A stretch of DNA of 64,000 bases from the NCBI RefSeq assembly GCF_900635155.1, contig NZ_LR134002.1, positions 248,001 to 312,000 on the forward strand, given 5' to 3'. Shown here piece by piece: positions 46,601 through 55,355 of the stretch (position 1 is the stretch's first letter; every line of letters starts with the position of its first letter). This DNA is from Streptococcus sanguinis (GTDB lineage Bacteria; Bacillota; Bacilli; Lactobacillales; Streptococcaceae). The position numbers were made by a program, and so were the translations under genes. A model generated the notes under the pieces. That model ran no database searches. It worked only from the letters and a program-made list of their open reading frames with translations, and was not told where the DNA came from.

Positions 46601-48060
46601 TACCCGATATTGACTTGAACTTCTCCGGAGAGGATCAGCCGAGCGCCCATTTGGACGTGCGGGATATCTTTGGTGCGGAGTATGCCTTTCGGGCTGGAAC
46701 CGTTGGTACCGTTGCGGCTAAGACGGCCTATGGATTTGTCAAGGGCTATGAGCGCGACTACGGGAAGTTCTATCGGGACGCCGAAGTTGAGCGTCTGGCG
46801 CAGGGAGCTGCCGGAGTCAAGCGGACGACTGGACAACACCCGGGCGGAATCGTTGTTATCCCTAACTACATGGATGTTTATGACTTTACACCGGTCCAAT
46901 ATCCAGCTGATGATGTGACGGCTGAGTGGCAGACCACCCACTTCAACTTCCACGATATCGATGAAAATGTCCTCAAGCTAGACGTTCTGGGACACGATGA
47001 TCCGACCATGATTCGGAAGCTTCAAGACTTGTCTGGCATTGATCCAAATGATATTCCTATGGATGATGCTGGCGTCATGGCCCTCTTTTCTGGGACAGAC
47101 ATTCTGGGTGTGACTCAGGAGCAAATCGGCACGCCGACTGGTATGCTGGGGATTCCGGAGTTTGGGACCAATTTTGTACGAGGTATGGTTGATGAGACCC
47201 ATCCGACGACATTTGCCGAGCTCTTACAGCTATCTGGTCTCTCTCATGGTACGGACGTTTGGCTAGGCAATGCTCAGGACTTGATCAAGCAAGGGATTGC
47301 CGACCTGTCCACCGTTATCGGTTGTCGGGACGACATCATGGTTTACCTCATGCACAAGGGCTTGGATCCTAAGATGGCCTTTACGATTATGGAGCGCGTG
47401 CGGAAGGGCCTTTGGCTGAAAATTTCTGAAGAAGAGCGCAATGGCTACATCGCAGCCATGAAGGAAAACAATGTGCCAGAATGGTACATCGAGTCCTGTG
47501 GAAAAATCAAGTACATGTTCCCCAAGGCCCATGCGGCAGCCTATGTTATGATGGCCCTGCGAGTGGCCTACTTCAAGGTGCATCATCCGATATATTACTA
47601 CTGTGCTTATTTCTCCATCCGGGCTAAGGCCTTTGATATCAAGACCATGAGTGGCGGACTTGATGTCGTCAAACGCCGGATGAACGAAATCGCTGAGAAG
47701 CGTAAGAACAACGAAGCCTCCAATGTAGAAATTGACCTTTATACGACTCTGGAAATCGTCAATGAAATGCTGGAGCGGGGCTTCAAGTTCGGGAAGCTAG
47801 ATCTCTACAAGAGCCACGCGACTGAGTTTCTCATCGAAGGGGACACCCTTATCCCACCATTCTCTGCTATGGACGGTCTGGGTGACAACGTTGCCCGCCA
47901 AGTGGTCAGAGCGCGGGAAGAAGGCGAATTCCTCTCTAAGACAGAGCTCCGCAAACGTGGCGGCCTATCTAGCACCCTAGTCGAAAAAATGGACGACATG
48001 GGTATTCTAGGAAATATGCCCGAGGATAACCAGTTGAGTCTGTTTGATGAGTTTTTTTAA
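43672..48060 (+). CDS. polC: DNA polymerase III PolC-type alpha subunit
   Basis: PolC is the essential leading-strand replicase of low-GC Gram-positive bacteria. The 1462-residue protein has all expected parts in order. These are an N-terminal domain, an OB-fold near 235-330, a PHP domain beginning at H341-A-H343, and a DEDD proofreading exonuclease inserted in it (FDVETTGL, D428 and E430). The zinc-binding cysteines [14 protein letters not shown] follow, then the polymerase active site PDIDLNF (D979, D981). The C-terminus ends [10 protein letters not shown], a beta-clamp-binding motif (QLSLFD). Confidence 0.98.
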   Translation: MSNKFEILMHQLDMPLEMRNSEAFLNAEIEKVLVHKVSRVWEFHFSFKNILPIEIFRELQKRLAQEFSKTGNQAVFEIHCEAPQVSDELLQAYYQLAFEEGPCASHGFKSLYQDLRVHLDGDKLLIEGASTIDTEHFRKNHLPNLSQQLVKYGFPQLTCLVQHSDELTQQQAENFQAENDKIVQAANEEALKAMESLQQMAPPPEEKPAYDFQARKAAAKPKLDKAEITPMIEVQTEENRLVFEGMVFDLEQKVTRTGRVLLNFKMTDYTSSFSLQKWMKNEEEAKKFDMIKKGAWLRVRGNVEMNNFTRDLTMNVQDVQAVTHYERKDLMPEGQKRVEFHAHTNMSTMDALPEVEEIVATAAKWGHKAVAITDHGNVQSFPHGYKAAKKAGIQLIYGMEANIVEDRVPIVYNEVDMALGDATYVVFDVETTGLSAVYNDLIQVAASKMHKGNIIAEFDEFINPGHPLSAFTTDLTGITDEHVRNAKPLEQVLKEFQEFCQDSVLVAHNATFDVGFMNVNYERHNLPKITQPVIDTLEFARNLYPEYKRHGLGPLTKRFQIALEHHHMANYDAEATGRLLFIFIKDVAEKHGVTNLKDLNTDLVDENSYKKARVKHATIYVKNQTGLKNIFKLVSLSNTKYFEGVPRIPRTVLDTHREGLILGSACSEGEVYDAVVSQGVDAAVEVAKYYDFIEVMPPAIYEPLIAKEQIKDQEELQTIIRNLIEVGDRLGKPVLATGNVHYIEPEEEIYREIIVRSLGQGAMINRTIGHGENAQPAPLPKAHFRTTNEMLDEFAFLGEDLAKKLVITNPNQLAETFEPVEVVKGDLYTPFIDKAEETVAELTYQKAFEIYGNPLPDIVDLRIEKELTSILGNGFAVIYLASQMLVQRSNERGYLVGSRGSVGSSFVATMIGITEVNPLSPHYVCGKCQYSEFITDGSYGSGFDMPDKDCPECGHKLSKNGQDIPFETFLGFDGDKVPDIDLNFSGEDQPSAHLDVRDIFGAEYAFRAGTVGTVAAKTAYGFVKGYERDYGKFYRDAEVERLAQGAAGVKRTTGQHPGGIVVIPNYMDVYDFTPVQYPADDVTAEWQTTHFNFHDIDENVLKLDVLGHDDPTMIRKLQDLSGIDPNDIPMDDAGVMALFSGTDILGVTQEQIGTPTGMLGIPEFGTNFVRGMVDETHPTTFAELLQLSGLSHGTDVWLGNAQDLIKQGIADLSTVIGCRDDIMVYLMHKGLDPKMAFTIMERVRKGLWLKISEEERNGYIAAMKENNVPEWYIESCGKIKYMFPKAHAAAYVMMALRVAYFKVHHPIYYYCAYFSIRAKAFDIKTMSGGLDVVKRRMNEIAEKRKNNEASNVEIDLYTTLEIVNEMLERGFKFGKLDLYKSHATEFLIEGDTLIPPFSAMDGLGDNVARQVVRAREEGEFLSKTELRKRGGLSSTLVEKMDDMGILGNMPEDNQLSLFDEFF

Positions 48061-48077
48061 AATAATTCAAAAAAGTT

Positions 48078-48108
48078 AAAAGATGGACGAATTTTGTCCA
48101 TCTTTTTT
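48078..48108 (+). terminator. polC terminator
   Basis: AAAAGATGGAC pairs with GTCCATCTTTT around GAATTTT, followed by further T residues. It marks the left edge of the AT-rich accessory island. Confidence 0.88.
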
Positions 48109-48146
48109 GCTATCTTTATTTTAGTAAATAGTGGATGGGGGAAAAG

Positions 48147-50045
48147 ATGTTTTTTTATCAAATAGAATTTAGAAAAATGAATAAAAATATTAAAGAAGCA
48201 GATGAGAATTTTATCCAAGATAATCAATGGTTTTATTGTTTTAAAAGCAAGACATGTCTTTACGTTGTTGGAGTAACAGAACCTACTAAAGAGGATTTGT
48301 TTGATAAGCTAAAAACTTTGGGGATTAATGATGAAGAACGCACTGATTTTAAAGTTAAATCTATCAGTAAAATAGAATATTTAAAGGAGGTGGGGAACAA
48401 GTATTCAGCTCAAATAGGTCAGCTTTTTCTTTATTCAGATGAAAAAGAGTTTTCAAATTCTGATGGCTTTGCTTTTACTGATTTAGAATGCGAAGACTTA
48501 AATATTATAGGTTTAAATGAATTTCAAGAGTATGTTTTAAAACTAAAAATGTTTTTAAATAATCAAAAGGAAAGAAGGCGAAAAAATGAAAAGGTGCTTG
48601 TTGAAAATCAGTTTTTAATTTTCAAAGGTTCTTTAGGAACTGGTAAAAAATTTGCTATAAAATATTTGATGAGGTTGTTAAATGTCAAGTGTAAGACTAT
48701 TTTGAAAGATGGATTTTCAGCTAATTTTGAGTCAGAACAGCGTTTAGTGATAATAAAGGACTATTCAACTATGCATCCTAGAAGAAAAGAGGAATTAAAA
48801 AATAATATTTTAGAAACAAGGGGAGGAAGAATATATATTTTTTTGGCAGAATCAGATAGCATAGCTTATGAAATATCTAGAGAATTTCTTCCTCTATTTT
48901 ATGTCGTTTATGAATTGAATTTTCCTCCCTACTCATATAACGAACTTGTTAATATTATAAAGTTTCGCTTAGGGGATTATGGTTATCATTTAAAAGAAGA
49001 TCAAATAAAATTACTTTCAAATCACAATTGTCTTACAAATAGTTACGATAGTTGTTATTTTGCTCAAAAGATTATTGAATATAATGTAATAGAAAGTAAT
49101 TTGAGTATTGGGAAACAAAGTTTTTCTTTGCCGTTGGATCTGTTTTGTATGAAAGGTTGCAACAATCAATTAGCCACAAATTCAGATACTTTGAAGGAGC
49201 TAGACCGTTTGGTAGGCTTATCTACTGTTAAAAATCTGATTCATAGAATTTTAGCTTATTTTTCTATATCGCAAAGAAGACTTAAAATAAATTCTTCACT
49301 CGTTCGACCTTCTATGCACTTTATGTTTTCTGGAGCATCTGGAACTGGAAAAACAATCGTTGCTAGATTGTTGGCAAAAATTTTTTATGAACATGGTATT
49401 ATTCAATCAAACGTTTTGATTGAAGTAGGTCGCTCAGATCTAATAGGTGAATATGTTGGCCAAACAGCTCCAAAGGTTAAAAGATTATTTGATAATGCAA
49501 AAGGAGGCATTTTGTTTATTGATGAGGCCTATAGTCTAATTCCACAAGGAGAGCGTGATTTTGCTAATGAAGCTATTCCTACAATTATCCAGGAGATGGA
49601 AAATAATAGAAATGATGTCATTGTGATTTTCGCTGGTTATACAGAAATGATGGAGGAGTTTTTAAACACCAATCCAGGTTTAGCTTCTAGAATTAGTAGA
49701 AAAATTCATTTTGAGAATTATAACAAGTATGAACTGTATGACATATTGACTCTAATGGCTGATCAACAAGGTTATATAATAGATAAGAAATGCAAAACTA
49801 TCCTCCTGACTCATTTTGAAAAATGTCTTTGCTCAGAAAGTTTTGGTAATGCTCGCTATGTCAGAAAACTATTTGAGTTAGTTTTATATATTCAGGCGGA
49901 GCGACTGATGAAAAAAGAGAGAGTATCAGCCCTAACTGATGCAGAATTGAGCTATTTGTCTTACAGAGATTTTGAAAAAGCAATACACAATTTAGATAAA
50001 AAAGAAAATAACTCAAAAATAATAGGATTCGGAGCAGATGTATAG
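48147..50045 (+). CDS. CbxX-type AAA+ ATPase with an additional degenerate ATPase domain
   Basis: This 632-residue protein ends in a canonical CbxX/SpoVK-type AAA+ domain: Walker A GASGTGKT (396-403), Walker B GGILFIDEAYS (D459, E460), sensor 1 in VIVIFAGYTEM, arginine finger in NPGLASR (R515) and sensor 2 in GNARYVRKLFE. Before it lies a second P-loop-like segment, GSLGTGKK (161-168), followed by LVIIKDYS (about 200-207), where the Walker B Glu is absent. That module is probably a non-hydrolysing ATPase relic. The first 120 residues match nothing I know. The start is placed after GGGGGAAAAG. The gene is very AT-rich, and the small DNA-related neighbours suggest a defence or remodelling role. 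Confidence 0.75.
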   Translation: MFFYQIEFRKMNKNIKEADENFIQDNQWFYCFKSKTCLYVVGVTEPTKEDLFDKLKTLGINDEERTDFKVKSISKIEYLKEVGNKYSAQIGQLFLYSDEKEFSNSDGFAFTDLECEDLNIIGLNEFQEYVLKLKMFLNNQKERRRKNEKVLVENQFLIFKGSLGTGKKFAIKYLMRLLNVKCKTILKDGFSANFESEQRLVIIKDYSTMHPRRKEELKNNILETRGGRIYIFLAESDSIAYEISREFLPLFYVVYELNFPPYSYNELVNIIKFRLGDYGYHLKEDQIKLLSNHNCLTNSYDSCYFAQKIIEYNVIESNLSIGKQSFSLPLDLFCMKGCNNQLATNSDTLKELDRLVGLSTVKNLIHRILAYFSISQRRLKINSSLVRPSMHFMFSGASGTGKTIVARLLAKIFYEHGIIQSNVLIEVGRSDLIGEYVGQTAPKVKRLFDNAKGGILFIDEAYSLIPQGERDFANEAIPTIIQEMENNRNDVIVIFAGYTEMMEEFLNTNPGLASRISRKIHFENYNKYELYDILTLMADQQGYIIDKKCKTILLTHFEKCLCSESFGNARYVRKLFELVLYIQAERLMKKERVSALTDAELSYLSYRDFEKAIHNLDKKENNSKIIGFGADV

Positions 50046-50053
50046 GATATTCA

Positions 50054-50062
50054 TGTTATAAT
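50054..50062 (+). promoter_or_regulatory. promoter of the WYL regulator gene, extended -10
   Basis: TGTTATAAT is a perfect extended -10 motif in the 37-base gap after the ATPase gene. The regulator can therefore be made independently of the ATPase. Confidence 0.6.
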
Positions 50063-50082
50063 ATAGGGAAAGAGGAAGTTTT

Positions 50083-51030
50083 ATGAACGATCAAGAACGT
50101 ATTTTATCCATTTTGTTACGTTTGCAATCAGGAGCTCATCTATCAAAAAATCAATTAAGTGATGAGTTTGAGGTTAGTGCAAAAACGATTCAGAGAGATT
50201 TCTCTTTATTAGGTGATTTTTTAATGACTCAGCCCATGATTGCAGCTGAATTGGCTTACGATTCAAAACATCATACAAGATATTTAAAAGGAAAATCACT
50301 CTTTAATAAAAAAGATATTTTAATTATTTCTAAAATTTTACTGGAAAATAGAGCTTTAAACAAATTAGAGAATGAGGATTTGTTAAAAAGTTTGTTGAGG
50401 CTTGTTTCAAAAGAGGAACAAAAAGAAATAGAAATGATTATCAACAGCGAAAGACTGAACTACGCCCCAATTACAGACGAGCAAAGTCGTATTCAAAAGA
50501 TTTGGGAATGGTCAGAAATGATTCGCAAGGAGAAGGTGCTAGAAATTGTCTACAAGAGTCCATATCAAGATAAAAAAGAACATTTAATTTTTCCAGTTTC
50601 TCTGTATTATGACATTCATTATTTCTATATTGTAGCTTACAATCTTAAGAATGAGCATTACATGACCTTGCGTTTGGACAGAATACACACTTGGAAGGCC
50701 ACAAAGGAATCTAAACCCAACATCTCTTATGGCAGAAAATTCAGAGATGGAGATATTCGTAATCAGCGAGTAGACGCTTTTCTAGGAAGAAAAATCACAG
50801 TTGAATTGGAATTCCGTTATGATCCAACTATTATTTTAGACCAATTTCCTAATGCACAGCGCTTATCAGCTGACGAAGGATGGACACGATTTAAATTTGA
50901 GAGTCAATATACACCGGGTCTTAAACGTTGGCTGCTCGGTCAAGGAGAAGCAGTTAGAATTTTGTCGCCACAGTCTTTGGTTGATGATATTCAGAAGACG
51001 ATGAAAGAAATTTTAGGTTACTATCAATAA
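50083..51030 (+). CDS. WYL-domain transcriptional regulator
   Basis: This 315-residue protein has an N-terminal winged helix of the HTH_11 type (LSKNQLSDEFEVSAKTIQRD, about residues 19-38). A central WYL-like ligand domain follows, with FPVSLYYDIHYFYIVAYN and the RLDRI segment, and a C-terminal WCX-like extension. WYL regulators of this build (BrxR, CapW) often control phage-defence loci and sense nucleic acids or nucleotides. Here the Trp-Tyr-Leu triad is not literally present, so ligand binding may differ. The gene sits between the ATPase and the DUF262 pair. Confidence 0.82.
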   Translation: MNDQERILSILLRLQSGAHLSKNQLSDEFEVSAKTIQRDFSLLGDFLMTQPMIAAELAYDSKHHTRYLKGKSLFNKKDILIISKILLENRALNKLENEDLLKSLLRLVSKEEQKEIEMIINSERLNYAPITDEQSRIQKIWEWSEMIRKEKVLEIVYKSPYQDKKEHLIFPVSLYYDIHYFYIVAYNLKNEHYMTLRLDRIHTWKATKESKPNISYGRKFRDGDIRNQRVDAFLGRKITVELEFRYDPTIILDQFPNAQRLSADEGWTRFKFESQYTPGLKRWLLGQGEAVRILSPQSLVDDIQKTMKEILGYYQ

Positions 51031-51053
51031 ATATTTTCGATAATTGAACCCGG

Positions 51054-51072
51054 GTGGACAAAAAATATCCAC
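51054..51072. promoter_or_regulatory. inverted repeat upstream of the 40-residue protein gene
   Basis: GTGGA and TCCAC are separated by 9 AT-rich bases, just after the WYL gene and 45 bases before the small gene. It could be the operator of the WYL regulator for the downstream genes. A TAGAAT at 51082-51087 is a possible -10. Confidence 0.35.
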
Positions 51073-51116
51073 TGAAAGGTGTAGAATTTTTATATTGAGA
51101 AATAAAGGATGGAAAA

Positions 51117-51239
51117 ATGATTGAATGGATTGTTGTAGATTGGTTTGGTAATCAAATTGCAGGACCATATTTTGATAAAATAGTAGCAGAAAACGTTGCA
51201 AAAGCAATTCCTAATGCTACTATTATTCCAAAGCATTAA
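51117..51239 (+). CDS. small 40-residue protein in the DUF262 cassette
   Basis: The reading frame starts MIEWIVVDWFGNQ and ends NATIIPKH, with AAAGGATGG serving as ribosome-binding site. It has three aromatic residues in the first ten and no membrane segment. It is placed between the WYL regulator and the two DUF262 genes in the same orientation. No family is recognised. Its composition is protein-like, and its size would suit an inhibitor, adaptor or trigger of the neighbouring proteins, which is speculation. Confidence 0.5.
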   Translation: MIEWIVVDWFGNQIAGPYFDKIVAENVAKAIPNATIIPKH

Positions 51240-51282
51240 TCGACCAAAGATTCTATGCTGATAAGATTTTTAGGAGATAATG

Positions 51283-52608
51283 ATGAATGTCAATGAAAAA
51301 GAAATAGGGTTTGAAAGTAAAAAAGTATCAGAAATATTGAAATGGGATAGGCTAAGAATACCAAATTATCAAAGACCTTATAAATGGAACAGAAAGCATA
51401 TTCGTAATCTTTTTTATGATTTACGAGATACTATTTTAAAAAAGGAATATCAAATTGGCTCTGTTATCTTGCATGAGAATGATGGATGCCTAGATATTGT
51501 AGATGGCCAGCAACGATTGGTTTCTATTTCGCTATTTCTTTGTGCTTTGGAAAGATATGATGAATTTAAAGGAGCAAAATATTTACTTGAAGCTGACTTT
51601 GGAGAACTGTCTTGCTATAATGCTTACGAAAATTTTAATGAATGGAAGAATTTAATCCAACTCGTAGGCGAAAAAGAAGCTGAACAGGTGTGTAGTTTTC
51701 TACTTGAAAATTGTTCTATCTCGGTGATTACTATGCCACAGGAACGATTATCAGAGGCCTTTCAGCTGTTTGATTCTCAAAATAATCGTGGAAAATCTTT
51801 AGAGCCTCATGATTTGCTCAAAGCTTATCATCTTCGTAAGCAAGATTCAGAAGATGAAAAGATTGTTGAAAAATGGGAGCAGTTTGTGGAAGACAAAGAT
51901 TTAAGTCTCAAAGAGCTATTTGATAGGCATCTTTTTCGTATGAGACGTTGGTCTCGAGGAGAAACTGGATTAACAAATAAGCGTTATGGCTCTTATCTAC
52001 GTTTTACAGAGGATTTCATTGATGATTTTAAAGGTGTTGATTTAAATCAGAACTTTCCATACCTAGAATTATATCGTCATATTGAAGAGTTCCCTATGTC
52101 AATTACCGTGCCTATTATTGATGGAAAAAAATTTTTTGAGTATATTGAATCGGCCCATGAAACTATTAAAGATCATAAAGATTTTTTAAATGAAAAGTTA
52201 GGATTTTCTGATGAGCCTGAGGGGGAAGAAAAAAACTTAACTTACCCAGAAGGTATGGTTAAAATATATAATAGTTCAAAGGGACGTTATCTCAAGTGCC
52301 AAAATATGTTTCTGAATATTTGCTCGCTTTTTGCAGAGAGATTTGGAAAAGAAAAGCTATCAAAGGAAATAGTAGAGACCTTATTTATTTGGTCTTACTA
52401 CCCCCGTGTTAAATCTCGAGCGATATATGATGCAACTGTTGGAAACTATGCTGGTGGTGGAAGGTTCAGACAAAAAGATGTTCAAAAACTATTCCAACTT
52501 TTAGCCCATGCTGTAACTCCAAATGATTTCATGGTCAAGATAGATCGAGAATTATTTGAAAATTATACTGTGGAGCAAATTATAGAGGAGGAAAAAGGGA
52601 AATGGTAG
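51283..52608 (+). CDS. DUF262 domain protein, first of a pair
   Basis: This 441-residue protein has the DUF262 (ParB/Srx-like NTPase) motifs: IPNYQRPYKW (26-35), VDGQQR (D74-R78) and NNRG...DLLKAY (from residue 167). These match the GmrS half of the GmrSD restriction systems and related SspE and BrxU proteins, which couple nucleotide hydrolysis to cutting of modified DNA. No DUF1524 nuclease motif was found in its C-terminal half. Its stop overlaps the start of the second DUF262 gene, which implies a fixed ratio of the two products. An ATG one codon upstream is an alternative start. Confidence 0.82.
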   Translation: MNVNEKEIGFESKKVSEILKWDRLRIPNYQRPYKWNRKHIRNLFYDLRDTILKKEYQIGSVILHENDGCLDIVDGQQRLVSISLFLCALERYDEFKGAKYLLEADFGELSCYNAYENFNEWKNLIQLVGEKEAEQVCSFLLENCSISVITMPQERLSEAFQLFDSQNNRGKSLEPHDLLKAYHLRKQDSEDEKIVEKWEQFVEDKDLSLKELFDRHLFRMRRWSRGETGLTNKRYGSYLRFTEDFIDDFKGVDLNQNFPYLELYRHIEEFPMSITVPIIDGKKFFEYIESAHETIKDHKDFLNEKLGFSDEPEGEEKNLTYPEGMVKIYNSSKGRYLKCQNMFLNICSLFAERFGKEKLSKEIVETLFIWSYYPRVKSRAIYDATVGNYAGGGRFRQKDVQKLFQLLAHAVTPNDFMVKIDRELFENYTVEQIIEEEKGKW

Positions 52609-54458
52609 AAACACATATAAGCTTATCAGTTAATCGTTTGTTAAATGAAGATAGCTATGCTATTCCTCTTTACCAGAGAAATTTTGCCTGGACTTATGAT
52701 GAAATTGAGCAATTATTGAACGATGTAGCAGATGCTTGTCAAGAACAAAGAGAAAATTACTATATTGGAACATTAGTCGTTAATGAAGAGAATGGTCTTT
52801 TCAAAATCATAGATGGGCAACAGCGGACAACTGCCTTTAATTTGATTGCCTTAGCTTTGAAAAATGAGATTGGTTTTGATAGATTGAAAGCTATCAATCT
52901 TACTTTCCCAGCTAGGAAGAAGTCAAATGAGAACATTCAAAAGCTATTTACCAAGCAAAAAATTTCTGAGGACGATGAAAATGAGCTGACTAGAGGTTAC
53001 GGACATGCTAAAGACGCCTTGAAAAAAGTGCTAGAGGAGCGACAATTTGACTCTCAATCTTTCTTTGAATATCTATTTGATAATGTCATTATTTTTCGTA
53101 GTATTTTGCCTAATGATTTAGATTTGAATCTCTATTTCGAACGTTTCAACTCTCGAGGAGAGCAACTAGAGGCCCATGAAATTCTTAAAGCACAAATGAT
53201 GGCTAAGTTTGGTGAAGATCAAGAAATGGCACATAAATTTGCGAGAATCTGGGATGCCTGCGCAGAGTTTGATAAGCCGGTGTTAAAAGCTTTTCAAATC
53301 CGAAGTAGACCAAACAATCCTGATGAAGAGGGGGAGAAAATTTTTGGAAAAGAATATGCTGATTTCAAATTGCTAGATGTATTTGATAAGATAGAAGTTG
53401 AAAAGTTAGAGAAAAAAAGTTTACTAGAGGTTATTTCTGGGAACAAATCTGAGAGGGGAATAGCAGTAAGTAAAGAGTCAGATATTTCAAACTATACAAC
53501 TGTAATTGATTTTCCAACGTTTTTGCTTCAAGTGTTTTTCATCATGGAAGGAAGTAATGAAACTACATTTGATGATAAAAAATTATTGAAAATTTTTGAA
53601 ATTGAACGACGAGATAGAGAATGGGTCCAACAATTTGGGCAACTACTTCTGACTATGAAGCATATATTTGATACGCTTATTGTAAAAAATGTCCAATTAG
53701 AAAATGAAACAGAATGGCAAATCAAACGAGGTAAGTACGAAACATACCAGCAAAATCAAAACGGTGGATGGAGATATGTTCGAATTAATTTTCAAAAAAA
53801 CACTTTTTACAATTTAAACAAAAACATTATCCTCCTCCAATCCATGTTTGCTGTAACCTTTACTGCCAATCGAGATAGTCGTTGGTTATATGAAATCTTG
53901 CAATTTCTCTTTAACCATATTGAAGAGTTAAATCAAGCAGAATTTGCTAGTCAGTTTAAGGATTTTCTTGAAAAAATGGCAGTGAGATATGCAGAAGAAA
54001 GATTGTTTACCGAGGATGGAAGTATAAAGAAATACGGGGATATTCCTGTTTATGCATTTAACTTTGTGGATTATGTTTTATGGGAAAATCGTGCCGAATT
54101 AGAGAAAGAGTACGAGAATATTAAATTTGATAATTTCAAATTTGCATATCGCCGTTCCATAGAGCATTGGCATCCTCAGAATCCCAATAGTGATGAAAGA
54201 ATTGAGAAAATGGATGATGAATTTTTGCACTCCTTTGGGAACCTTTGTATCATTACAGATAGCCAGAATTCCAAGTTTGGAAATTTGGATCCGAGTGCAA
54301 AATATAAACAGTGGGAAGGAATTTTTAGTCGTCAGAGTCTAAAATTGCAAATAATGGCTGCCATAACGGAAAAGACTAAATGGAAATCAGATCAGATTGT
54401 AGGACTGGAAAACGAGATTTTACCTATGGTTAACGAATTTATAGGAAGTAAAAAGTAA
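52602..54458 (+). CDS. DUF262-DUF1524 (GmrSD-like) protein, second of the pair
   Basis: This 618-residue protein has an N-terminal DUF262 domain: IPLYQRNFAW (21-30), IDGQQR (D71-R75) and NSRGEQLEAHEILKAQ (from 183). A C-terminal DUF1524-type HNH-like nuclease motif follows: SIEHWHP (H522, H524) and GNLCIITDSQNSK (N547, N556). GmrSD-type enzymes cleave phage DNA carrying modified cytosines, and SspE acts with phosphorothioation. Which, if either, applies here is unknown. The ATG lies inside the end of the preceding gene, and the ribosome-binding site GGAGGAAAAAGGG is also within it. Confidence 0.85.
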   Translation: MVETHISLSVNRLLNEDSYAIPLYQRNFAWTYDEIEQLLNDVADACQEQRENYYIGTLVVNEENGLFKIIDGQQRTTAFNLIALALKNEIGFDRLKAINLTFPARKKSNENIQKLFTKQKISEDDENELTRGYGHAKDALKKVLEERQFDSQSFFEYLFDNVIIFRSILPNDLDLNLYFERFNSRGEQLEAHEILKAQMMAKFGEDQEMAHKFARIWDACAEFDKPVLKAFQIRSRPNNPDEEGEKIFGKEYADFKLLDVFDKIEVEKLEKKSLLEVISGNKSERGIAVSKESDISNYTTVIDFPTFLLQVFFIMEGSNETTFDDKKLLKIFEIERRDREWVQQFGQLLLTMKHIFDTLIVKNVQLENETEWQIKRGKYETYQQNQNGGWRYVRINFQKNTFYNLNKNIILLQSMFAVTFTANRDSRWLYEILQFLFNHIEELNQAEFASQFKDFLEKMAVRYAEERLFTEDGSIKKYGDIPVYAFNFVDYVLWENRAELEKEYENIKFDNFKFAYRRSIEHWHPQNPNSDERIEKMDDEFLHSFGNLCIITDSQNSKFGNLDPSAKYKQWEGIFSRQSLKLQIMAAITEKTKWKSDQIVGLENEILPMVNEFIGSKK

Positions 54459-54491
54459 GTTATAAGATTTATCATATATAGGAAATTTGAG

Positions 54492-54534
54492 AAGCCGATG
54501 TATATCTAATAGATTTACATCGGCTTTCTTTTTT
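54492..54534 (+). terminator. terminator of the DUF262 operon
   Basis: GCCGATGTA pairs with TACATCGGC around a partly paired loop and is followed by TTTCTTTTTT. It marks the right end of the cassette. Confidence 0.85.
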
Positions 54535-54542
54535 GTTAAAAT
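54534..54542 (+). promoter_or_regulatory. promoter of the toxin-antitoxin operon, extended -10
   Basis: TGTTAAAAT fits an extended -10 motif and overlaps the T-run of the preceding terminator. It gives a short leader with ribosome-binding site GAAGGTGAG. Confidence 0.5.
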
Positions 54543-54566
54543 AGTCTATAGAAAGAAGGTGAGAGT

Positions 54567-54830
54567 ATGTCAAAGACTAGTATGAGCATCCGCTTGGACA
54601 GTGAGATCAAGGAGCAGGCTCAGCAGGTTTTCAACAGCTTGGGAATGGATATGACAACGGCTATCAATATTTTTCTTCGTCAGGCTATTCAATACCAAGG
54701 GCTACCCTTTGATGTCAGACTGGATGAAAGTCGGAAGCTAGTGGAAGTATTGGCAGATTTAGATCAAAATCGGAATATGAGTCAGTCTTTTGTAAGTGTC
54801 TCAGACTTGATGGAGGATTTGCGTGCTTAA
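54567..54830 (+). CDS. RelB/DinJ-family antitoxin
   Basis: This 87-residue protein starts with the ribbon-helix-helix pattern of RelB/DinJ antitoxins (SMSIRLDSEIKEQAQQVF, then MDMTTAINIFLRQAI) and has a flexible C-terminal half that would wrap the toxin. It binds DNA to repress its own operon and neutralises the adjacent RelE-like toxin. The reading frame overlaps the toxin gene by 8 bases. Confidence 0.9.
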   Translation: MSKTSMSIRLDSEIKEQAQQVFNSLGMDMTTAINIFLRQAIQYQGLPFDVRLDESRKLVEVLADLDQNRNMSQSFVSVSDLMEDLRA

Positions 54831-55101
54831 GATTCGTTATCATAAACAGTTTAAAAAAGATTTTAAGTTGGCTATGAAGCGTGGACTTAAGGCAAACTTG
54901 TTAGAAGAAGTATTGGAGTTTTTGATTCAGGAAAAGGAACTTCCTGCCAAATATCGAGATCATCAACTGACAGCATCCAAGCACTTTAAAGGAGTGCGTG
55001 AATGCCATATCCAGCCGGATTGGCTCCTGGTCTATAAAGTAGACAAGGAAGAATTGATTTTAAACTTGCTTAGGACAGGCAGTCATAGTGATTTGTTTTA
55101 A
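54823..55101 (+). CDS. YafQ/RelE-family toxin
   Basis: This 92-residue protein is a YafQ-type mRNA interferase that would cleave mRNA on the ribosome. It has the family pattern DHQLTASKHFKGVRECHIQP, then DWLLVYKV and a C-terminal TGSHSDLF that keeps the catalytic His. The start is GTG at 54823, 6 bases after GGAGG within the antitoxin gene; no ATG is available. Both genes appear intact. Confidence 0.9.
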   Translation: MLKIRYHKQFKKDFKLAMKRGLKANLLEEVLEFLIQEKELPAKYRDHQLTASKHFKGVRECHIQPDWLLVYKVDKEELILNLLRTGSHSDLF

Positions 55102-55181
55102 TCTATTAATTGAGGATTCTGAAGACTCCAGCACGATTAGAAATTTATACCTTAGAATTATGTTTTAGAAAGGACTTGCTC

Positions 55182-55334
55182 ATGAAGCTTACCATTTCCG
55201 CTCAGGATAAGCCAGCGCAAAAAGTGTTGGATTACCAGCTGGATCTTGATCCAGATACGATTTTGAAAATGACCGCTTTGATTTGCGGCACTGTGGCAGC
55301 GGTTAGCCTACTGTCCCTGTTTAAAGAGAAATAA
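55182..55334 (+). CDS. small membrane protein of unknown function
   Basis: This 50-residue protein starts MKLTISAQDKPAQKV and has one C-terminal hydrophobic segment (MTALICGTVAAVSLLSLF). The start was chosen after an AAAGGA ribosome-binding site; the frame is open upstream but lacks one. It sits 21 bases before pepS in the same direction. The family is not recognised. Confidence 0.6.
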   Translation: MKLTISAQDKPAQKVLDYQLDLDPDTILKMTALICGTVAAVSLLSLFKEK

Positions 55335-55355
55335 CAAAAGAAAAGGAGAAGCAGA

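Noticed and set aside
48147..50045. Type VII secretion ATPase EccA
   Set aside because: The C-terminal domain is of the same CbxX class, but no EssC, WXG100 or other secretion gene is nearby.
48147..54458. BREX, Zorya or complete type I restriction locus
   Set aside because: No methyltransferase, PglZ, ZorA/B or HsdR gene is present; only the WYL and DUF262 elements are shared with some such loci.
54567..55101. Toxin-antitoxin pair as part of the DUF262 operon
   Set aside because: A good terminator and a separate promoter stand between them, and the codon use is closer to that of the core genes.
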